Shown here: piece by piece, positions 60,898-64,000 of the stretch
Layout of the letters: the number at the start of each line of letters is the position of its first letter
Position numbering within the stretch: position 1 is the first letter of the stretch
Assembly (NCBI RefSeq): GCF_001612635.1
Contig: NZ_BDAV01000009.1
Location: forward strand, 434,001-498,000
Source of the DNA: Nocardia africana NBRC 100379
GTDB lineage: Bacteria; Actinomycetota; Actinomycetes; Mycobacteriales; Mycobacteriaceae
Direction of reading: 5' to 3'
DNA: 64,000 bases
The notes under the pieces: model-generated
The model's input: the letters and a program-made list of their open reading frames with translations, nothing else
Told to the model about the DNA's origin: nothing
Databases searched by the model: none
Made by a program: the position numbers and the translations under genes

Positions 60898-62291
60898 GAC
60901 GCGCCGGTGCGACAAGGCTCGCGGTCTTCGCGGCCGGTGTCGTCGCAGTGGGTGCCGCGATGGCGGGCAGTGCGGTACGTCAGCCGGTGACGCAGCCGCC
61001 GGTCGTGCGGGCGACTCCTCCGATGGGGTGGAATTCCTGGGATTCCGGGATGTCGCCGAGCGAGCAGTCGGTGCGCGAAACGATCGACGCGATGGTGTCG
61101 GACGGTCTGCGCGACGCCGGTTATCGCTATGTCGATCTGGACGCGGGCTGGGCTGCGCCGCAACGGGATTCGTCGGGCGATCTCACGGCGGATCCGGTCC
61201 GGTTCCCGCACGGCATGGCGGCGGTGGCCACCTACGCCCACCAACACGGTATGTTTCTGGGCCTGTATTCCAGTCCCTTCAACGAGATCTGCGGGCAGAC
61301 CCCAGCGACCGCGAGCCGCGGCCACGAGCTGCAGGATGCGCGGCGATTCGCCCAGTGGGGTGTCGACCTGCTCAAATACGACTGGTGCCGGACCGATGCG
61401 AATCACGATGAGCAGGTTCGTGATTTCGCCCGGATGCGCGACGCGCTGCGATCGACCGGTCGCAGCATCGTCTACAGCATCAATCCCAACAGCTCCGCCG
61501 ACGCCCGCGCCGGCGTCGACTACGACTGGTCCGCCGTCGCGAACTCGGCCCGCAGCACCGCCGATCTGATTCCGATGTGGCGCAACACCTTTCCCGAGCC
61601 CGATATCGGCGGATTCGACACCACGTCGGTCCGCGGTGTCGCCGATGAGGCCGACGCCGCCCTCCACGCCCGGCCCAGCCGGCCGGGATACTGGCCCGAC
61701 CCCGACATGCTCGTCGTCGGGCTGTCGATGTCGCAATTCCTGGGAGCCCATCTGGACGGCCTGCCCGGAACCGCCGTGCGCCGGTCGGCACTCACCGCCG
61801 ACGAGACCGCCTACCTGGCCCGCCGGTTGGGGATATCGCCGGACACGCTGGCGATGCTGCGCAATCCGCACACCCTCTCGCCCGCCGAGGAACAGGCCCA
61901 TCTGTCGCTGTGGGCGATGCTGTCCGCCCCGCTCATCGCGGGAAACGATGTCCGCACGATGGACGAGCCCACGCGCGAGCTGCTCACCCATGCCGGGGTG
62001 ATCGCCATCGATCAGGACACCCGGGTGGCCCCCGCAGTCCCGCTCCCCCGCGATCACCGGATCCTCACCAAACCTCTGGCCGACGGTTCGGTCGCGGTGG
62101 CACTGCTCAACCCCGGCGAGCAGCCGCTCACCCTCGCGACCGGCGCCACCGAAGTCGGTCTCGCACAGGCACGGTCGTACACCGTGCACGACATCTGGGC
62201 CGCGACGACGACGGTGACCGACGGCCGCATCGTCGCGCCGGACATTCCCGCCCACGGCGTGGCGCTGCTGAGGATCACTCCCGGAGCGTGA
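60894..62291 (+). CDS. Secreted GH27 alpha-galactosidase
   Basis: 465 aa from GTG 60894. A signal peptide (1-27) leads to a GH27 barrel: PPMGWNSWDSG (about 42-52), YVDLDAGW, LLKYDWCRTD with nucleophile Asp163, and YWPDPDMLVVG with the acid/base Asp269; the C-terminal beta domain is about 350-465. It removes alpha-linked galactose from plant or microbial sugars. The Asn usual before the acid/base (WNDPDM) is Pro here, otherwise typical. Overlap with the DLH gene suggests a two-enzyme secreted unit. Confidence 0.92.
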   Translation: MRRAGATRLAVFAAGVVAVGAAMAGSAVRQPVTQPPVVRATPPMGWNSWDSGMSPSEQSVRETIDAMVSDGLRDAGYRYVDLDAGWAAPQRDSSGDLTADPVRFPHGMAAVATYAHQHGMFLGLYSSPFNEICGQTPATASRGHELQDARRFAQWGVDLLKYDWCRTDANHDEQVRDFARMRDALRSTGRSIVYSINPNSSADARAGVDYDWSAVANSARSTADLIPMWRNTFPEPDIGGFDTTSVRGVADEADAALHARPSRPGYWPDPDMLVVGLSMSQFLGAHLDGLPGTAVRRSALTADETAYLARRLGISPDTLAMLRNPHTLSPAEEQAHLSLWAMLSAPLIAGNDVRTMDEPTRELLTHAGVIAIDQDTRVAPAVPLPRDHRILTKPLADGSVAVALLNPGEQPLTLATGATEVGLAQARSYTVHDIWAATTTVTDGRIVAPDIPAHGVALLRITPGA

Positions 62292-62413
62292 GGTTTCAGG
62301 GCCGACCGGACACGGAGGATCTCCGAAACATCCTGCCCTCCCATGCCCGGCGACTGTAACGTGTTCCACGCCTGGGCTTTCCAGCGAACGGACCGTAGGG
62401 GAATCGGATATCG

Positions 62414-62842
62414 ATGGTGAGTTTCTTTCGTGAGGACGGTGGCCGGCTCGTGGCCCAGCGGCTGGCCGCGAACCAGAATGCCGACCGTAAGATCGCCTGG
62501 CACAGTCTGCCGCCGCTGGTGGCGGGCGAGGCGATCACTCCGTTCCAGCGCGCCGCGATCCTCGGCGACGGCACCAACCACGTCTGCCACTGGGGCTCGG
62601 AAGGGGCCGGTTACATCAATGCCGATGTGACGGTGAACCTTTCCCGCCTGCCCCGCGGACACGAACTGGGGGTGCGTGCCGACAATTCCATCGCCTCGGG
62701 CGGTATCGCCGTCGGCGTCGCCACCCTCTACGACCGCACGGGTCCTGTCGGCACCAGCGTGATCAGCACTCTGTCCAATGCGCGCCGTCGCATCGATTTC
62801 GCGCGTACCTCCGCCGCCGAGATCGGCGGCGCTCCCGGCTGA
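62414..62842 (+). CDS. Standalone acyl-CoA thioesterase-like C-terminal hot-dog domain
   Basis: 142 aa. The sequence resembles only the second half of TesB-like double hot-dog thioesterases: ITPFQRAAILGDGTNH (the P-x-QR-x-x-x-x-D block), YINADVTVNLSRLPRGHELGVRADNSIASGGIAVGVATLYDRTGPVG. The preceding first hot-dog is missing, so the gene encodes a minimal single domain that may dimerise to rebuild the pair. Substrate unknown. It is separate from the GH27 gene by 122 bp and convergent with a small hypothetical. Confidence 0.8.
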   Translation: MVSFFREDGGRLVAQRLAANQNADRKIAWHSLPPLVAGEAITPFQRAAILGDGTNHVCHWGSEGAGYINADVTVNLSRLPRGHELGVRADNSIASGGIAVGVATLYDRTGPVGTSVISTLSNARRRIDFARTSAAEIGGAPG

Positions 62843-62856
62843 TTCGCGCATTTCCT

Positions 62857-63138
62857 TCACATCCACCCGGCAGGGTATCCGCCGTCCCACGGCCGAGGGC
62901 GGATGCGGGAGAGGCCGAGTTGCGGCTCGCCGCCGAGATACGACCGCAGCAGCACCGCGGCTCGCTGTCGCCACGCGCGATCGACACGCGTGCCGCGATC
63001 GGCGACGATGGCTGCGAGCCGGGTGCGGAAACGCTGTTCGCTCATGCCGAAACGTACGAGGATCTCCTCGTCCGGCGGCCCGCCGTAGGGCAGCCACAGC
63101 ATGGCGAAATCGATGATTGCCTGTTCTTCGTCGGTCAT
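62857..63138 (-). CDS. DUF3263-like small protein
   Basis: 93 aa from ATG 63138. The N-terminal half (EEQAIIDFAMLWLPYGGPPDEEILVRFGMSEQRFRTRLAAIV) fits the DUF3263 pattern of an aromatic-rich helix pair resembling a DNA-binding HTH (FGMSEQRFRTRL). Function unknown. Convergent with the thioesterase-like gene (14 bp apart). Confidence 0.65.
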   Translation of the reverse strand: MTDEEQAIIDFAMLWLPYGGPPDEEILVRFGMSEQRFRTRLAAIVADRGTRVDRAWRQRAAVLLRSYLGGEPQLGLSRIRPRPWDGGYPAGWM

Positions 63139-63299
63139 CGTTCACTCACGAGATTCGCGGGCCCCGCCGCACGGCGCCGGGGCGGTCGGACTTTGCGGTA
63201 CCCGTCGAAGTGTAATATTGTCCAGACAGGTGTCCATATCTGTGGCGCCCACGACCGCAGGCCACTTCCTCCACACCGGAGGGGAAGAAGCGACACGCC

Positions 63300-63530
63300 A
63301 TGGCGACAACACCGCACAGCCCGTTCGACGTCGCGAGTACTCGAAGCCTGATCGCGCCGGAAATCCGGCGTCGCATTCGCGCGGCGGCCGGCTCCGACCC
63401 CGACCCGGACCGCATGAAGGCACTCGAAGCGATCTATCTAGGGACAGTGCTCACCGCGAGCATGGGTTACTCACTGCACAGCGGCGCCTGCTCGGTGGAA
63501 CATGTCGCGACCAGGATCATCTATCGATGA
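63300..63530 (+). CDS. Small hypothetical protein, 76 aa
   Basis: ATG 63300 with AGGGGAAG upstream. It contains SLIAPEIRRRIRAAAGSDPDPDRMKALEAIYLGTVLTASMGYSLHSGACSVEHVATRIIYR, shown here only as the start and end: a charged helix then a hydrophobic helix with one Cys. No family recognised. A TAATAT (63213-63218) and a direct repeat TGTCCA-N6-TGTCCA (63219-63236 area) lie upstream and may be promoter and operator. Confidence 0.5.
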   Translation: MATTPHSPFDVASTRSLIAPEIRRRIRAAAGSDPDPDRMKALEAIYLGTVLTASMGYSLHSGACSVEHVATRIIYR

Positions 63531-63600
63531 TGTCCCCCCTGGGCCTCGAGCGCTCGACGAACACGGGCCGGGCGTGAACCTCGTGCGGGCCCGTGGCTGA

Positions 63601-64000
63601 TCAGTGACGATCCGGCTCCGGATCGCCGAATCGAGCACGGATCGCACCCCACGGGTCGGCAAACGCGCGTGAGCCGTCGCGGTACGGCGACAGCCGTCCG
63701 AGATACCAACGGACCACCGGCGTGGACGGGCGGGCGAGAAACCGCACTATGCCTGTCCTGGAACGGATTTCGGCGAGCATATCCGGGAAGGAGTGATGCT
63801 GGAAGCGCAGCACGTCCTGGGAGCGTGCAGTATCCATCCAGTCGGTGGCGAACCAGTCCGCATCGCTGTCCGGGTCCCCGTCCAGTCCGCGCGGGATGGC
63901 CCCGGGCAACCCGGAGGCCGCGGCGATCGAGGCGCCGATATCGCACTGTCGCAGCCGATGTGAAGCGTCGCCGCCGATCAGGAAAACCTCGCGCACGCAC
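63601..64000 (-). CDS. Partial extended SDR (NAD-dependent epimerase/dehydratase-like), C-terminal part
   Basis: The gene enters from the right edge; about 133 residues are visible. The sequence VFLIGGDASHRLRQCDIGASIAAASGLPGAIPRG, DADWFATDWMDTARSQDVLRFQHHSFPDMLAEI matches the C-terminal part of actinobacterial NAD-dependent epimerase-type oxidoreductases, where the WFATDWMDT segment and the final LRFQHHS helix are conserved. The Rossmann domain and start lie outside the window, so substrate and intactness cannot be judged. Confidence 0.75.
   Translation of the reverse strand, partial: CVREVFLIGGDASHRLRQCDIGASIAAASGLPGAIPRGLDGDPDSDADWFATDWMDTARSQDVLRFQHHSFPDMLAEIRSRTGIVRFLARPSTPVVRWYLGRLSPYRDGSRAFADPWGAIRARFGDPEPDRH

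Noticed and set aside
1..64000. CRISPR arrays, insertion sequences, prophage or conjugative genes
   Set aside because: No regular repeat-spacer structure, transposase, integrase, capsid or relaxase was seen.

Overview
This is high-GC actinobacterial DNA, very probably chromosomal and from a Nocardia or Rhodococcus-like member of the Mycobacteriales. The assignment is inferred from gene content: a ChoD-type cholesterol oxidase, a DUF2599 lipoprotein, an RpfC/E-like resuscitation factor, an EspR-like regulator, LCP and FtsW/RodA cell-wall proteins, a PrimPol-C/LigC repair pair, and mutA-mutB-meaB with a divergent TVP38 gene, an order I recall from Mycobacterium tuberculosis. No CRISPR array, insertion sequence, phage gene, rRNA or complete tRNA was seen. 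Starts are often GTG or TTG, and many genes overlap by 1 to 4 bases (ATGA, GTGA, TAATG), which implies tight translational coupling.

Region 1-8.5 kb holds a partial LysM-like secreted protein, lexA, an LCP cell-wall ligase, a TetR regulator, choD (preceded by a coupled 24-codon upstream ORF), a small HAD-IIIC phosphatase, a tandem TerD protein and a DUF2599 lipoprotein.

Region 8.5-15.1 kb is the most interesting part. It is a compact operon of a cysteine desulfurase with a Pro/Ala-rich N-terminal tail, a protein of unknown fold ending in a CxxC heavy-metal (HMA) domain, a fold-III PLP decarboxylase, a cysteine-synthase-like enzyme fused to a rhodanese, and a D-2-hydroxyacid dehydrogenase homologue that lacks its catalytic Arg. 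Four of the five genes overlap. The set looks like a dedicated sulfur-transfer or amino-acid-derived biosynthetic pathway that I cannot assign to a described system.

Region 15-31 kb has FtsW/RodA, a CPA1 Na+/H+ antiporter fused to a UBP-type zinc finger, TetR regulators, a DHFR-family reductase, two DHA2 drug exporters, a first NfeD/SPFH pair, a cold-shock protein, LigC plus PrimPol-C, and an acyl-CoA dehydrogenase with its own TetR.

Region 31-40 kb has two divergent TetR/enzyme modules with clear palindromic operators (three GTACYGNCRGTAC sites; a nested inverted repeat at 35.9 kb), an alpha/beta-hydrolase homologue without its nucleophile, an odd SDR with a zinc-knuckle N terminus, a lower-GC intergenic region with a direct repeat, and a nucleoside hydrolase/amidohydrolase pair.

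Region 40-51.4 kb carries methylmalonyl-CoA mutase (mutA, mutB) with the chaperone GTPase meaB, a TVP38 membrane protein, an IclR regulator and a sulfonate/sulfone-type ABC transporter with an LLM flavin monooxygenase. That transporter operon starts with a 25-codon leader peptide of the cysteine-ending actinobacterial type, which points to sulfur-responsive attenuation.

Region 51.4-64 kb has an Rpf-like secreted muralytic enzyme with a long structured leader, an ABC importer whose two permeases are fused and which lacks an ATPase, a membrane TPR protein, a second SPFH/NfeD pair, DUF3097, a Tat-type lipoprotein dienelactone hydrolase overlapping a GH27 alpha-galactosidase, a standalone thioesterase-like hot-dog domain, two small hypotheticals and a partial extended-SDR at the right edge.
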